Of a stretch of DNA of 64,000 nt, positions 46,348 to 55,301 are shown one piece after another (the stretch's first letter is position 1; each line of letters starts with the position of its first letter). Source of the DNA: Comamonas piscis (lineage in GTDB: Bacteria; Pseudomonadota; Gammaproteobacteria; Burkholderiales; Burkholderiaceae_C); contig NZ_CP058554.1 in NCBI RefSeq assembly GCF_014109725.1, forward strand, positions 744,001 through 808,000, in the 5' to 3' direction. A program made the translations under genes and the position numbers. The notes beneath the pieces are model-generated. The model was not told the DNA's origin. It did not search any database and saw nothing but the letters and a program-made list of their open reading frames with translations.

Positions 46348-46480
46348 GGGCAGTTCGCAGAGAAGTGTATGGAGAAAGGCAACCCGCCCACTATAGTGCG
46401 ACGTGGCCGTTTGGCCCGTCCGCACAGCCTAGGTGTTTGCATGTGTATACCAAACCGGTATCCATGCGGCAGCCCTGCCG

Positions 46481-47419
46481 TTAACCGGCCAGCTTTTTGC
46501 CATCGGCCACGGTAGGGCTGCGGGTGTACCACCAGCAGACCAGCGAGCCAGCCGTCACCAACACCACGCCTTGCCAAAAGCTCCAGGACGGCTGCACCTG
46601 CAGCCAGAGCGTGCCCACCAGCGCGGACAGCACGGGGGTGAAGTAGGAGCCCACTGCCATCACCGTGAGGTTGCCGGCGCGCAGGCCATGGTCCCAGCAG
46701 CTGTAACCCAGGGCGGTCAAGCCGCTGAGCAAGCCCAGCTGCAGCAAGGCGGGCAGGGTAAAGCGCAGCGGTGGTTCAGAACTGAGCGCGTATTTGATCC
46801 ACAGCACGGCGGCCACGGCCCACAAAAAAGCAGGCAGCGCATTCGCCCCCTGGGTGTAGCGCTTGGACACCACCGAGTAACAGGGCCAAAGGCAGGCCGC
46901 GCACAGCGCCAGCGCATAGGCCAGCGGGTTGCTTTGCACATTGGTCCAGAGGCTGGCCAGGGACAGCGCATTGTCGCCCTTGACCACCAGCACAATGCCC
47001 GCTATCGACAGCAACACCCCCGGCACCAGACCAGCGCGAAAACGCTGCAGGCCCAGCACCGTGGCCATCACCAGGGTCAGGCTGGGCCAGAGGTAGTTGA
47101 TCATGCCCAGCTCCAGGGTCTGGCCCCGGTGGCTGGCCCAGCCCATCGACAGCGAAAAAGCGATCTCGTTGAGCACAAACAGCAGCCCGCAGCCCAGCAG
47201 ATAGGCGGGGTGCATGGCCTTGAGCTGCGCCGCGCGTGGCAGGCCAAAGCGCCAGGTCACCAGGAAGGCGCTGAGCGAGAACACGCAGGCGGCCCCGCCT
47301 ATCGCCCCCAGGTGCTCCGCAACACTGCGGAACAGGCTCACCAATGCGGACCAGCAGAGCACGGCAGAAAGCCCAATCAGCGTGGCACGCTGGCTGGGCA
47401 CAAGAGGAGGGGTGGACAT
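46481..47419 (-). CDS. EamA-type exporter (YddG-like), copy 2
   Basis: A 312-residue paralogue of the exporter at 45140-46060, with the same ten-span layout and near-identical blocks (PSQRATLIGLSAVLCWS, LQRFRAGLVPGVLL, SPLAYALAL-like, YSCWDHGLRAGNLTV). The C-terminus has an extra TVADGKKLAG tail. The sequence is divergent enough to be an old duplication. The ATG at 47419 has GGAG-like bases upstream. Substrate is probably an aromatic or related amino acid. Confidence 0.88.
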   Translation of the reverse strand: MSTPPLVPSQRATLIGLSAVLCWSALVSLFRSVAEHLGAIGGAACVFSLSAFLVTWRFGLPRAAQLKAMHPAYLLGCGLLFVLNEIAFSLSMGWASHRGQTLELGMINYLWPSLTLVMATVLGLQRFRAGLVPGVLLSIAGIVLVVKGDNALSLASLWTNVQSNPLAYALALCAACLWPCYSVVSKRYTQGANALPAFLWAVAAVLWIKYALSSEPPLRFTLPALLQLGLLSGLTALGYSCWDHGLRAGNLTVMAVGSYFTPVLSALVGTLWLQVQPSWSFWQGVVLVTAGSLVCWWYTRSPTVADGKKLAG

Positions 47420-47586
47420 GGGAGGACGGGGGATGCAGACGAGGGCGGCTCGCATCCTAGCGGCTATTGGTCAGCCTTGATGGGCCTAAGGGCTTGGCAG
47501 GGCAAAACACTCGGATATGGCGCCAATTACAGCCTTGCTGCGGCCCGGCTTTCAACGGCCTGGCCGGCCCTATTTACCCGGGTTGA

Positions 47587-48543
47587 TCAGTAGCCGCGCA
47601 CCCGGTCAAAGCAGTTGTCCAGCGCCTGCCCGGCCTGCCACTGCGCCATCGACAAGGCCACCTGGCGCGCCTTGGCGCGTCGGCTGGCGCTGGCGGCGAT
47701 GTGGGGGGTGAGGATGACGCGCGGATGGGTCCACAGCGGCGAATCGGCCGGCAGGGGCTCGGGCTCGGTGACATCCAGCAGCGCGCCGCCCACCTGGCCG
47801 CTGTCCAGCGCGGTGACCAGGTCAGCGCTGTTCAGCTGGGTGCCCCGGCCGGCATTGACCAGCTGGGCGCCCGCAGGCAGCTGGGCAAACAGTTCGGCAT
47901 TCAGAATGCCGCGCGTCGATGGCGTATCGGGCAGCAGGCAGATGAGCACCTGGCTGCTGCGCAAAAACTCTGACAGCTCAGCCTGGCCGCAGTAGCTGGT
48001 GACGTCTTCGATCTGCTTGCGCGTTTGGGACCAGCCTTGCACCGGGTAGCCCACTGCGCGCAGCATGTGCGCCGCAGCGGCCCCCAGGGTGCCCAGGCCC
48101 AAAATGCCCACACGCAGCTCGCTGGCCACATAGGGCGGGTTGAACTCGATCCACTGCTGCTGGCGGTGCTGGGCCAGTGCGCGCGGCATGTTCTTCTGCA
48201 GCATCAAGGTGGCCATCAGGCAGAACTCGGCCATGCGTTGCTGGGTTTCGCCGGTGACCATGCGCACGATGGGCAGGTCTGGCGGCAGCTGGCTGTCGGC
48301 CAGGATATGGTCCACGCCAGCGGCGGAGCTGAAGATGGCCTTGAGCTGCGCAAAGCGCGCCAGCCCGCCGGTATCGGGTTCCCAGACCATCGCAAAGTCC
48401 ACCAGGCTGCTATCTGCCGGCGGCGTGTTCCAGTCATGCACGACGACATGGGGCGCAAATTCGGCAAACAGTGCCGTCCATTCCGGGATCGCAGCGCTGC
48501 CGCCGCTTTTGATGATGAGGTGCAAGGGGGTGCTGGAGGCCAT
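47587..48543 (-). CDS. 2-Hydroxyacid dehydrogenase (glyoxylate/hydroxypyruvate reductase A-like)
   Basis: A 318-residue NAD(P)H-dependent enzyme that interconverts 2-oxo and 2-hydroxy acids. The nucleotide-binding motif GILGLGTLGAAAA (about 144-156) starts the Rossmann domain. Catalytic residues occur in NAGRGTQLN (Arg), DVTEPEPLP (Glu) and LTPHIAAS (His). It lies 50 bp downstream of an IclR regulator on the same strand, and the pair is divergent from the ABC/oxidase operon. The enzyme may thus reduce the 2-oxo acid (perhaps glyoxylate) released by the oxidase. Confidence 0.9.
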   Translation of the reverse strand: MASSTPLHLIIKSGGSAAIPEWTALFAEFAPHVVVHDWNTPPADSSLVDFAMVWEPDTGGLARFAQLKAIFSSAAGVDHILADSQLPPDLPIVRMVTGETQQRMAEFCLMATLMLQKNMPRALAQHRQQQWIEFNPPYVASELRVGILGLGTLGAAAAHMLRAVGYPVQGWSQTRKQIEDVTSYCGQAELSEFLRSSQVLICLLPDTPSTRGILNAELFAQLPAGAQLVNAGRGTQLNSADLVTALDSGQVGGALLDVTEPEPLPADSPLWTHPRVILTPHIAASASRRAKARQVALSMAQWQAGQALDNCFDRVRGY

Positions 48544-48593
48544 GGCGTGGGAGGCGTTGAAGTGCAAAAAGGCGGAAGAGAGCCGGACCGGGC

Positions 48594-49439
48594 TTACATC
48601 GAGCGGCTGCGGTCGCCAGTGGATATCGCATGCATCGGGTGGCGCAAGGTCGGGTCAAAGGGGTTGATCTGCGCGCTCAGCGCCTTGGCCTCGCGCAGCA
48701 GCATGTCGCGCACGATGGGCAGGCGCTCGTCGCTCAGGCGCGCCGTGTGCGTGCCGATCGACAGCGCGGCTACCACCTGGCCGCCCCGGTCAAACACCGG
48801 CACGGCCAGGCCAGCCATGCCTTCGAGCAAGCCGGAGTTCTTGGCGGTATAGCCCTGGCGGTGGGCCTTGTCGATCTCGGTGCGCATGTACACCTCGTCA
48901 TAGACGTTGTAGTGCTGCATGCGCGGCAGGTTAAAGCGCAGCACCTCCTCGCGCTCGGCCTCGGGCAGGTTGGCCAGAATCACCAGCGAGCCCTGGCCCA
49001 CGCCCAGCGCAATGCGCCCGCCGATATCGCCGGTAAAGGTGCGGATCGGGAACTGGCCCTCAATGCGGTCCAGGCAGACCGCATCAAAGCCGGAGCGCAC
49101 CATCAGGATCACCGTGTCATTGAGGCTGGCGCTCAGCCGTAGCAGCACCGGGCGCGCGAGGCTGCGCAAGTCGCTCACCGCGCCGGCCTGGGCGGCCAGC
49201 GAGAACAGATCCAGGCTCAGCCGGTAGAGCTTGTGTGCCTGGTCCTGCTCAACCATGCCTTCCTGGATGAGGCCCTGTAGCAAGCGGTGCGTGGTCGCCT
49301 GGGTCAGGCCAATCTCCTTGGCCAGGTGGGTCACCCGCACGCCCTCGGTCTGGTGCGCTGCCAGCGCCCGCATCACCAAAAAGCTGCGGTGCAGGGTGCC
49401 GCGCTGGTGGCTGTTGTCCTCAGAGGTGTCGGTGCTCAT
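48594..49439 (-). CDS. IclR family transcriptional regulator
   Basis: A 281-residue regulator. The N-terminal helix-turn-helix is GTLHRSFLVMRALAAHQTEG...LAKEIGLTQATTHRLLQGL, and the C-terminal effector domain (about 95-260) has GRIALGVGQGSLVI, ARLSDERLPIVRDMLLREA. Divergent transcription from the ABC/oxidase operon across a gap rich in GGAATAAA/TTTATTCC elements strongly suggests control of both that operon and its own iclR-ghrA unit. Confidence 0.92.
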   Translation of the reverse strand: MSTDTSEDNSHQRGTLHRSFLVMRALAAHQTEGVRVTHLAKEIGLTQATTHRLLQGLIQEGMVEQDQAHKLYRLSLDLFSLAAQAGAVSDLRSLARPVLLRLSASLNDTVILMVRSGFDAVCLDRIEGQFPIRTFTGDIGGRIALGVGQGSLVILANLPEAEREEVLRFNLPRMQHYNVYDEVYMRTEIDKAHRQGYTAKNSGLLEGMAGLAVPVFDRGGQVVAALSIGTHTARLSDERLPIVRDMLLREAKALSAQINPFDPTLRHPMHAISTGDRSRSM

Positions 49440-49447
49440 GGTTTTCC

Positions 49448-49496
49448 GGAATAAACATTCGATGATTTTGATTTTTATTCCATTTAACGGAATAAA
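49448..49496. promoter_or_regulatory. Candidate IclR operator cluster
   Basis: A perfect 8-bp inverted repeat TTTATTCC (49474-49481) / GGAATAAA (49489-49496) with a 7-bp spacer is preceded by another GGAATAAA half-site (49448-49455), 9 nt from the iclR start codon. A further ATTCCGAAAATA at about 49549-49560 is a degenerate site. Layout fits IclR repression of both directions. Confidence 0.6.
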
Positions 49497-49639
49497 TCAA
49501 ATTTATCTTCCATTATCAGTGTTTACACCGTGTATGGATTCAAACCACATTCCGAAAATAGGCAAATAGTTGCAAATGTCGTTCATCCGTTCGATAGGGC
49601 TGACGGGCCCGGCAACCCTGTGCTATCGAGGTGATTTCC

Positions 49640-50713
49640 ATGAGTTTTCTGCGTCTCCACAACGTCTCCAAACAGTACGGCCCTAACCGGGTGGTCAGCC
49701 AGTTCAACCTGGAAGTGCAAAAGGGCGAGTTCGTCTCGCTGCTGGGCCCCTCGGGCTGCGGCAAGACCACGAGCCTGCAGATGATTGCTGGCTTTGTGGA
49801 TGTGACCGAAGGCCGCATCGAGCTGGACGGCAAGGACATCACCCATGCCAAGGCCAATGCGCGTGGCCTGGGCATCGTGTTCCAGACCTATGCGCTGTTC
49901 CCGCACATGACGGTGCGCGAGAACGTGGAGTTCGGCCTGGAGATGCGCAAGGTGGCGCAGCCAGAACGCAGCGAACGCGCCAGCGAGGCATTGGCCCTGG
50001 TGCACCTGGGCCCCTATGCCGACCGCTACCCGCGTGAACTGTCGGGCGGCCAGCGCCAGCGCGTGGCCCTGGCCCGGGCGCTGGTCATCAAGCCGCCGGT
50101 ACTGCTGCTCGATGAGCCGCTGTCCAACCTGGATGCCAAGCTGCGCGAAGAGATGCAGTTCGAGCTGCGCGAGATCCAGCGCAAGGTGGGCACGACCACC
50201 ATCATGGTGACCCATGACCAGAGCGAAGCCATGTCGATCAGCGACCGGGTGGTGGTGATGGAGGCCGGCCGTATCACCCAGGTGGACACGCCGCACACGG
50301 TGTACGAGCACCCGCACAACGCCTTTATCTCCACCTTTGTCGGCAAGGCCAACCTGCTGCAGGCCACCGTGCATGCCCAGGGCGACCAGTGGCTGGCGCA
50401 TGTGGGCGATGTGCAGATGGCGGTACAGGATGTGCCGGCCGCAGCGGCCAGCCACGGCACCCGTTTGCTGCTGGGCCTGCGCCCCGAGAAAATCCAGCTG
50501 TCGGCCACATCGGCCGGCCGCACCCAGGGCACCGTGCGCGAGCGCTTCTTCCTGGGCAACCTCTGGCTCTACACGGTGGAATGCCCGCTGGGCAGCATCA
50601 CCGTGACGGCGGCCAACGACGGCGATGCGCCCCACCAGGTGGGCAGCCAGGTGGGTATCGACTGGTCCGACCGCAATGTGCGCCTGATCGCCGGTGACGG
50701 GGTGGCCGCATGA
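49640..50713 (+). CDS. ABC transporter ATP-binding protein (PotA/FbpC type)
   Basis: A 357-residue ATPase: Walker A GPSGCGKTT (about 36-44), Q-loop FQTYALFPHMT, signature LSGGQRQRVALARAL, Walker B LLLDEPLSNLDAKLR and switch His in MVTHDQ. The C-terminal ~110 residues form a TOBE/MOP-like regulatory domain. GAGGTG lies upstream of the ATG. It is the first gene of an operon with two permeases, three oxidase subunits and a binding protein; spermidine/putrescine- and opine-type importers have this layout. Confidence 0.93.
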   Translation: MSFLRLHNVSKQYGPNRVVSQFNLEVQKGEFVSLLGPSGCGKTTSLQMIAGFVDVTEGRIELDGKDITHAKANARGLGIVFQTYALFPHMTVRENVEFGLEMRKVAQPERSERASEALALVHLGPYADRYPRELSGGQRQRVALARALVIKPPVLLLDEPLSNLDAKLREEMQFELREIQRKVGTTTIMVTHDQSEAMSISDRVVVMEAGRITQVDTPHTVYEHPHNAFISTFVGKANLLQATVHAQGDQWLAHVGDVQMAVQDVPAAAASHGTRLLLGLRPEKIQLSATSAGRTQGTVRERFFLGNLWLYTVECPLGSITVTAANDGDAPHQVGSQVGIDWSDRNVRLIAGDGVAA

Positions 50714-51567
50714 GCGAACGCCGCACCTGGGCCCCCTGGGCCATGAGCGCCCCGTCGCTGCTGCTGTTTGCGGTAATGCTGGCGGTGCCGCTGCTGCTGA
50801 CGACCATCCTGTCCTTCAACGTCTACAACGTGGACAGCGGCCCGGTCGCTGGCAGCTTCACCTTGGAGCACTACGTACACATCGTCACCGACAGCTATTA
50901 CTACGAGATCTTCTGGCGCACCTTGTGGATCTCGGGCCTGGTCACCCTGATCTGCATCGCCATCGGCGCGCCCGAGGCCTATATTTTGAGCAAGATGCGC
51001 GCGCCCTGGCGCTCGATCTTCTTGCTGATCATCCTGGCGCCGCTGCTGATTTCGGTGGTGGTGCGGGCCTTTGGCTGGAGCATGCTGCTGGGCCCCGAAG
51101 GCCTGATCAACGACATCTTCCGCCTGGTAGGCATTGGCCCGGTCAAGCTGCTCTATAACGAGACGGCCATCGTCATTGCGCTGGTGCATGTGATGCTGCC
51201 CTTTATGGTGATCCCCGTCTGGACCTCGCTGCAAAAGCTCGATCCTTCGGTCGAGAGCGCCTCGCTGTCGCTGGGTGCCTCGCACTTCACCACCTTGCGC
51301 CGCGTGGTGTTTCCCCAAGTGCTGCCCGGCATTCTCTCGGGCAGCCTGATCGTCTTTGGCCTGGCCGCCAGCTCGTTTGCGATTCCCGGCCTGCTGGGCG
51401 GGCGCCGGGTCAAGATGGTCGCCACCCTGATCTATGACGAGTACCTGCACGAGCTGAACTGGCCGCTGGGCGCTGCCATCGCCTTTGTGCTGCTGGCCGC
51501 CAATCTGGTGATCATGCTGGGCTGGAACCGCATGGTTGAAGGCCGCTACAAGAAGACCCTGGGCTGA
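50710..51567 (+). CDS. ABC transporter permease (PotB type)
   Basis: A 285-residue inner-membrane permease with six spans. The EAA motif is SLSLGASHFTTLRRVVFPQVLPGILSG-like (about 190-215), which contacts the ATPase. Its ATG overlaps the ATPase stop as ATGA. The order ATPase, PotB-like, PotC-like is that of polyamine-type importers. Confidence 0.92.
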   Translation: MSERRTWAPWAMSAPSLLLFAVMLAVPLLLTTILSFNVYNVDSGPVAGSFTLEHYVHIVTDSYYYEIFWRTLWISGLVTLICIAIGAPEAYILSKMRAPWRSIFLLIILAPLLISVVVRAFGWSMLLGPEGLINDIFRLVGIGPVKLLYNETAIVIALVHVMLPFMVIPVWTSLQKLDPSVESASLSLGASHFTTLRRVVFPQVLPGILSGSLIVFGLAASSFAIPGLLGGRRVKMVATLIYDEYLHELNWPLGAAIAFVLLAANLVIMLGWNRMVEGRYKKTLG

Positions 51568-51584
51568 GAGGCGAGGTAACTGAC

Positions 51585-52379
51585 ATGCAAAAAAACGGAC
51601 CCATTGCCCTGATCTTCAACGCGCTGGTCATCATCTTCATGCTGGCGCCGTTGGTCATCGTCTGCCTGGTGGCCTTCACCCCCGCCGAGACCTTGACCTT
51701 GCCGACCACCAGCTTCTCGCTGCGCTGGTTTGAGCAGGTGCTGCACCATGCCGACTTTGTCCAGTCGTTCTGGAACAGCCTGGGCCTGGCGGTGGCGGCG
51801 GCCTCCATCTCGACTGCGCTGGCCGTGCCCGCTGCCATTGCGCTGGTGCGCTATGAGATCCCCGGCCGTGGCGCGCTGCAGGCACTGTTCCTGTCGCCGC
51901 TGATCATTCCCCACCTGGTGCTGGGTGTGGCCATGCTGCGCATGTTCTCGCTGGTGGGCGGCCAGGGCAGCTTTGGCTGGCTGATCTTTGCCCATGCGCT
52001 GGTGGTGATGCCCTACACCATGCGCCTAGTGATGGCCGCGCTGATCGGCTTTGACCGCAGCGCCGAGCAGGCCGCCTACTCGCTGGGCGCCAGCAATGCC
52101 AAGGTGTTCCAACGCATCACCTTGCCGATGATCCTGCCCGGTATCACCGGCGGCTGGCTGCTGGCCTTTATCAACAGCTTTGACGAGCTGACCATGTCGA
52201 TCTTTGTGGTCTCGCCCAGCACGGTGACCTTGCCGGTGCGCATGTACATGTATGCCACCGAGTCGCTGGACCCGATGATGGCGGCGGTATCGGCGCTGAT
52301 CGTGTTCATCACCCTGGGGCTGATGCTTTTGCTCGACAAGGTCTATGGCCTGGACCGCATCCTCATCGGCAAGCACTGA
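51585..52379 (+). CDS. ABC transporter permease (PotC type)
   Basis: A 264-residue permease, six spans, with the EAA motif AYSLGASNAKVFQRITLPMILPGITGG-like (about 165-192). It forms the second half of the translocation channel with the product of 50710-51567. It starts 17 nt after that gene; AGGTAA lies upstream of its ATG. Confidence 0.92.
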   Translation: MQKNGPIALIFNALVIIFMLAPLVIVCLVAFTPAETLTLPTTSFSLRWFEQVLHHADFVQSFWNSLGLAVAAASISTALAVPAAIALVRYEIPGRGALQALFLSPLIIPHLVLGVAMLRMFSLVGGQGSFGWLIFAHALVVMPYTMRLVMAALIGFDRSAEQAAYSLGASNAKVFQRITLPMILPGITGGWLLAFINSFDELTMSIFVVSPSTVTLPVRMYMYATESLDPMMAAVSALIVFITLGLMLLLDKVYGLDRILIGKH

Positions 52380-52380
52380 C

Positions 52381-52743
52381 ATGGCACACGCAAGCCCCCT
52401 TTTGCCGGCCGGCCAGTTGCAGCGCCTCAAGGAGCAGGGCCGCCCGCCGCTGCAGTTTGTGCTCAACGGCGAGCCGGCCCAGGCGCTGCAGGGCGACACG
52501 GTGCTGACCGCTGTGCTGACCCAATCGGCCCAGCTGCGCAGCCATGAGTTTGCCCATAGCCCCCGCGCCGGCTTTTGCATGATGGGCGCCTGCCAGGACT
52601 GCTGGGTCACCCTGGGCGGCGAGCAGGCCGGCCGCAAGCTGCGCGCCTGCTCCACCTTGCTGCAGGCGGGCATGCAGATCTGCACCACGGCAGAGGCGGT
52701 GGCTGCTGTCAACGCCAAGAATGCCACCCAGGTGCAACCATGA
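52381..52743 (+). CDS. (2Fe-2S)-binding small subunit of a flavin oxidase (HcnA/OoxC type)
   Basis: A 120-residue protein. GFCMMGACQDCWV and, about 20 residues later, RACST supply four Cys in the plant-ferredoxin order (CxxxxCxxC...C). It is the smallest subunit of HcnABC/opine oxidase/D-hydroxyproline dehydrogenase-type enzymes. It starts 1 nt after the permease and overlaps the next gene by 4 nt, so the subunits are translationally coupled. Confidence 0.9.
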   Translation: MAHASPLLPAGQLQRLKEQGRPPLQFVLNGEPAQALQGDTVLTAVLTQSAQLRSHEFAHSPRAGFCMMGACQDCWVTLGGEQAGRKLRACSTLLQAGMQICTTAEAVAAVNAKNATQVQP

Positions 52744-54173
52744 TTGGCAGCGATTTCTACCTGGACGACCCCCGGCCGGCAGACGGACCGCCCGTCATCG
52801 TGGGTGCCGGGCCTGCCGGCATCCGTGCCGCGCAAACCCTGTTGGCCCATGGCCTGCGCCCGGTCGTCATTGACGAGGCGCCCAAGGCAGGTGGCCAGAT
52901 CTACCGCCGCCAGCCCGACGGCTTTGGCCGCACGCCCAAAGACCTGTATGGCTTTGAGGCCGGCCGCGCCAGCGACCTGCACCAGACCTTTGACCGTCTG
53001 CGCCCGCAGCTGGACTACCGGCCCGACACCCTCGTCTGGAACGCCCAGGGCCACAGCCTGGATCTGCTGCACACGGCGCAGCGCACGGCAGACAGCCTGC
53101 GCTGGCGCGATCTGATCGTCGCCACCGGTGCCACCGACCGGGTGCTGCCTGTGCCGGGCTGGACCCTGCCAGGCGTCTACACCCTGGGCGGCGCCCAGGT
53201 GGCCCTCAAGTACCAGGGCTGTGCGATAGGCGACGCCGTGGTGTTTGCCGGCACCGGCCCCTTGCTCTACCTGGTGGCCTACCAATATGCCAAGGCCGGC
53301 GGCCGGGTGCTGGCGGTGCTGGACACGGCACCGGCCGTACAGCGCTACAAGGCCGCGCCAGCGATGCTGGCCCAGCCGACCGTGGCCGCCAAGGGTGTGT
53401 ATTTTTTGAGCTGGCTGATGTTCCACGATGTGCCGGTACACCACGGCGTGCAGCTGCTGCGTGCTGAAGGTGCCGACCGGGTGCAGGCTATGGTGTGGAA
53501 GGATGCGCAGGGCGCCGAGCAACGCACCAACTGCAGCGCCATCGGCCTGGGTTATGCGCTGCGGCCCGAGACGCAGCTGGCCGACCTGCTGGGTTGCGAG
53601 TTTGCTTTTGCCCCCTTGCACCGCTGCTATGTGCCGCAGATCGATGCCGACCGGCGCAGCAGCGTGCCCGGCGTCTATTTGGCGGGCGATGGCGCCGGCA
53701 TCATGGGGGCCGATGCGGCCGAGATATCGGGCGAGCTGGCGGCGCTGGCTTTGCTGCAGGACCGGGGCATCAAGACCGATGCAGCGCGCCAGGCTAAGCT
53801 GCGCCAGCAGCTGGACAAGACGCAGCAGTTCCGCCAGGCGCTGGAGGTGGCGTTTCCCTTTCCTGACGATTGGGCGGCGCGTGCCCCGGATGAGTTGGTG
53901 GTCTGCCGCTGCGAAAACATCACGGCCGGCGAGCTGCGCAGCACTGCTGCAAGCCAGCCGCAGGGCGATATCAACCGCATTAAGGCGCTGTGCCGGGTCG
54001 GCATGGGCCGCTGCCAGGGCCGCATGTGTGGTGTGGCGGCGACTGAGATCCTGGCCGATACCTTGCAGGTGCCAGTGGCGCAGATAGGCCGCATCCGGGG
54101 CCAGGCGCCGATCAAGCCCCTGCCGCTGGACATGACGGTGGTCAGCGCGGACCAGGAGGCCTCCCATGGTTAA
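52740..54173 (+). CDS. FAD/NAD-binding large subunit of a flavin oxidase (HcnB/OoxA type)
   Basis: A 477-residue subunit. VIVGAGPAGIRAAQTL (about 19-34) is the dinucleotide-binding motif, and VVFAGTGPLLYL the second. LAGDGAGIMGAD is the FAD-ribityl motif. The C-terminal domain has CRCENIT...LCRVGMGRCQGRMCG, a bacterioferritin-associated-ferredoxin-like [2Fe-2S] site. It overlaps its neighbours on both sides. Relatives include opine oxidase OoxA, HcnB and D-hydroxyproline dehydrogenase subunits. Confidence 0.9.
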   Translation: MIGSDFYLDDPRPADGPPVIVGAGPAGIRAAQTLLAHGLRPVVIDEAPKAGGQIYRRQPDGFGRTPKDLYGFEAGRASDLHQTFDRLRPQLDYRPDTLVWNAQGHSLDLLHTAQRTADSLRWRDLIVATGATDRVLPVPGWTLPGVYTLGGAQVALKYQGCAIGDAVVFAGTGPLLYLVAYQYAKAGGRVLAVLDTAPAVQRYKAAPAMLAQPTVAAKGVYFLSWLMFHDVPVHHGVQLLRAEGADRVQAMVWKDAQGAEQRTNCSAIGLGYALRPETQLADLLGCEFAFAPLHRCYVPQIDADRRSSVPGVYLAGDGAGIMGADAAEISGELAALALLQDRGIKTDAARQAKLRQQLDKTQQFRQALEVAFPFPDDWAARAPDELVVCRCENITAGELRSTAASQPQGDINRIKALCRVGMGRCQGRMCGVAATEILADTLQVPVAQIGRIRGQAPIKPLPLDMTVVSADQEASHG

Positions 54174-55290
54174 GCAACTGGGCACCGAGGTGGTGGTGAT
54201 TGGCGGCGGCATCATGGGTGCCAGCACGGCGCTGTTTTTGCGCCAACGCGGCATCCAGGTGGTGGTGCTGGAGCGCGATCTCTGCGGCTCCCGCTCCAGC
54301 GGCGTCAACTTTGGCGGTGTTCGCCGCCAGGGCCGCTCCTTGGCGATGCTGCCGCTGTCGCAGCGCGCCCACCAGCACTGGGGGCGGCTGACCGCGCTGA
54401 TCGGTACCGAGGCCGAGTACGAGCGCTCAGGTCACTTCAAGATTGCCCGCTCTGAGGCGGACATGGACTCCCTTGTGCGCTATGCCGAGAAGACACGCGA
54501 CTGCGGGCTGGATCTGCAGCTGCTCGATGGCGCAGCGCTGCACAAGCGCTTTCCGATAGGCGGTGCCCAGGTGGTGGGCGGCTCCTTCTGCCCGGATGAT
54601 GGCCAGGCCAACCCGCGTCTGCTGTCGCCGGCCTTTGCCACGGCGGCTGCGCGGGCCGGTGCCCAGGTGTTTGAGCACACGCCGGTGCTGGAAGTGGCAC
54701 ACAATGGCCAGCGCTTTGTGGTGCGCACCCCTGATATGGAGATCCGCGCGAATGTGGTGGTCAACGCCGCAGGCGCCTGGGCCGGCCAGTTTGCCGAGCA
54801 GTGCGGCGAGCCGGTGCCCATGCGCATACGGCCGCCGGCCATGGGTGTGACGGAGCCCTTGCCCTTCTTTTTGCACTGGAGCCTGGGCGTGGAGGGTGGC
54901 AGCATCTACTGCCGCCAGGTGCGCCGGGGCAATGTGGTGTTTGGCGGCGGGCCTGGCCTGGTGCTGGACGACACCCGCGCCCGCAACCGCCACACCACTG
55001 TCTGGGCGCAGCTGCCGCAGCTGGTGGAGCTGCTGCCCCAATTGAAGAACGCCCAGCTGATCCGCACCTGGAGCGGCAACGAAGGCGCTTTGCCCGACCA
55101 CGAACCCATCATCAGCGAAAGCAGCCGCCAGGCTGGCCTCTACCATGCCTTTGGTTTTGCCGGCGGGGGCTTTCAGCTGGGGCCCGGCGTGGGCGATGTG
55201 ATGGCCGAGCTGATTGCGCAGGGCCGCAGCAGCACGCCGATTGATGCTTTCCGTATAGACCGATTTAGCGACCCCGCATGTTCAACCTGA
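54166..55290 (+). CDS. FAD-dependent oxidase catalytic subunit (HcnC/OoxB, DAO type)
   Basis: A 374-residue D-amino-acid/sarcosine oxidase-like (DAO) flavoprotein. VVVIGGGIMGASTALFL (about 9-25) binds the ADP of FAD; VVNAAGAWAGQFAE and GFAGGGFQLGPGVGDVMAELI are DAO-family motifs. It is the catalytic subunit acting on a secondary amine or N-substituted amino acid. It overlaps the preceding gene by 8 nt. Together the three subunits would form a membrane-linked dehydrogenase, not an H2O2-producing oxidase, if the Fe-S subunit passes electrons on. Confidence 0.9.
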   Translation: MVKQLGTEVVVIGGGIMGASTALFLRQRGIQVVVLERDLCGSRSSGVNFGGVRRQGRSLAMLPLSQRAHQHWGRLTALIGTEAEYERSGHFKIARSEADMDSLVRYAEKTRDCGLDLQLLDGAALHKRFPIGGAQVVGGSFCPDDGQANPRLLSPAFATAAARAGAQVFEHTPVLEVAHNGQRFVVRTPDMEIRANVVVNAAGAWAGQFAEQCGEPVPMRIRPPAMGVTEPLPFFLHWSLGVEGGSIYCRQVRRGNVVFGGGPGLVLDDTRARNRHTTVWAQLPQLVELLPQLKNAQLIRTWSGNEGALPDHEPIISESSRQAGLYHAFGFAGGGFQLGPGVGDVMAELIAQGRSSTPIDAFRIDRFSDPACST

Positions 55291-55301
55291 AAGGAATCCA
55301 C

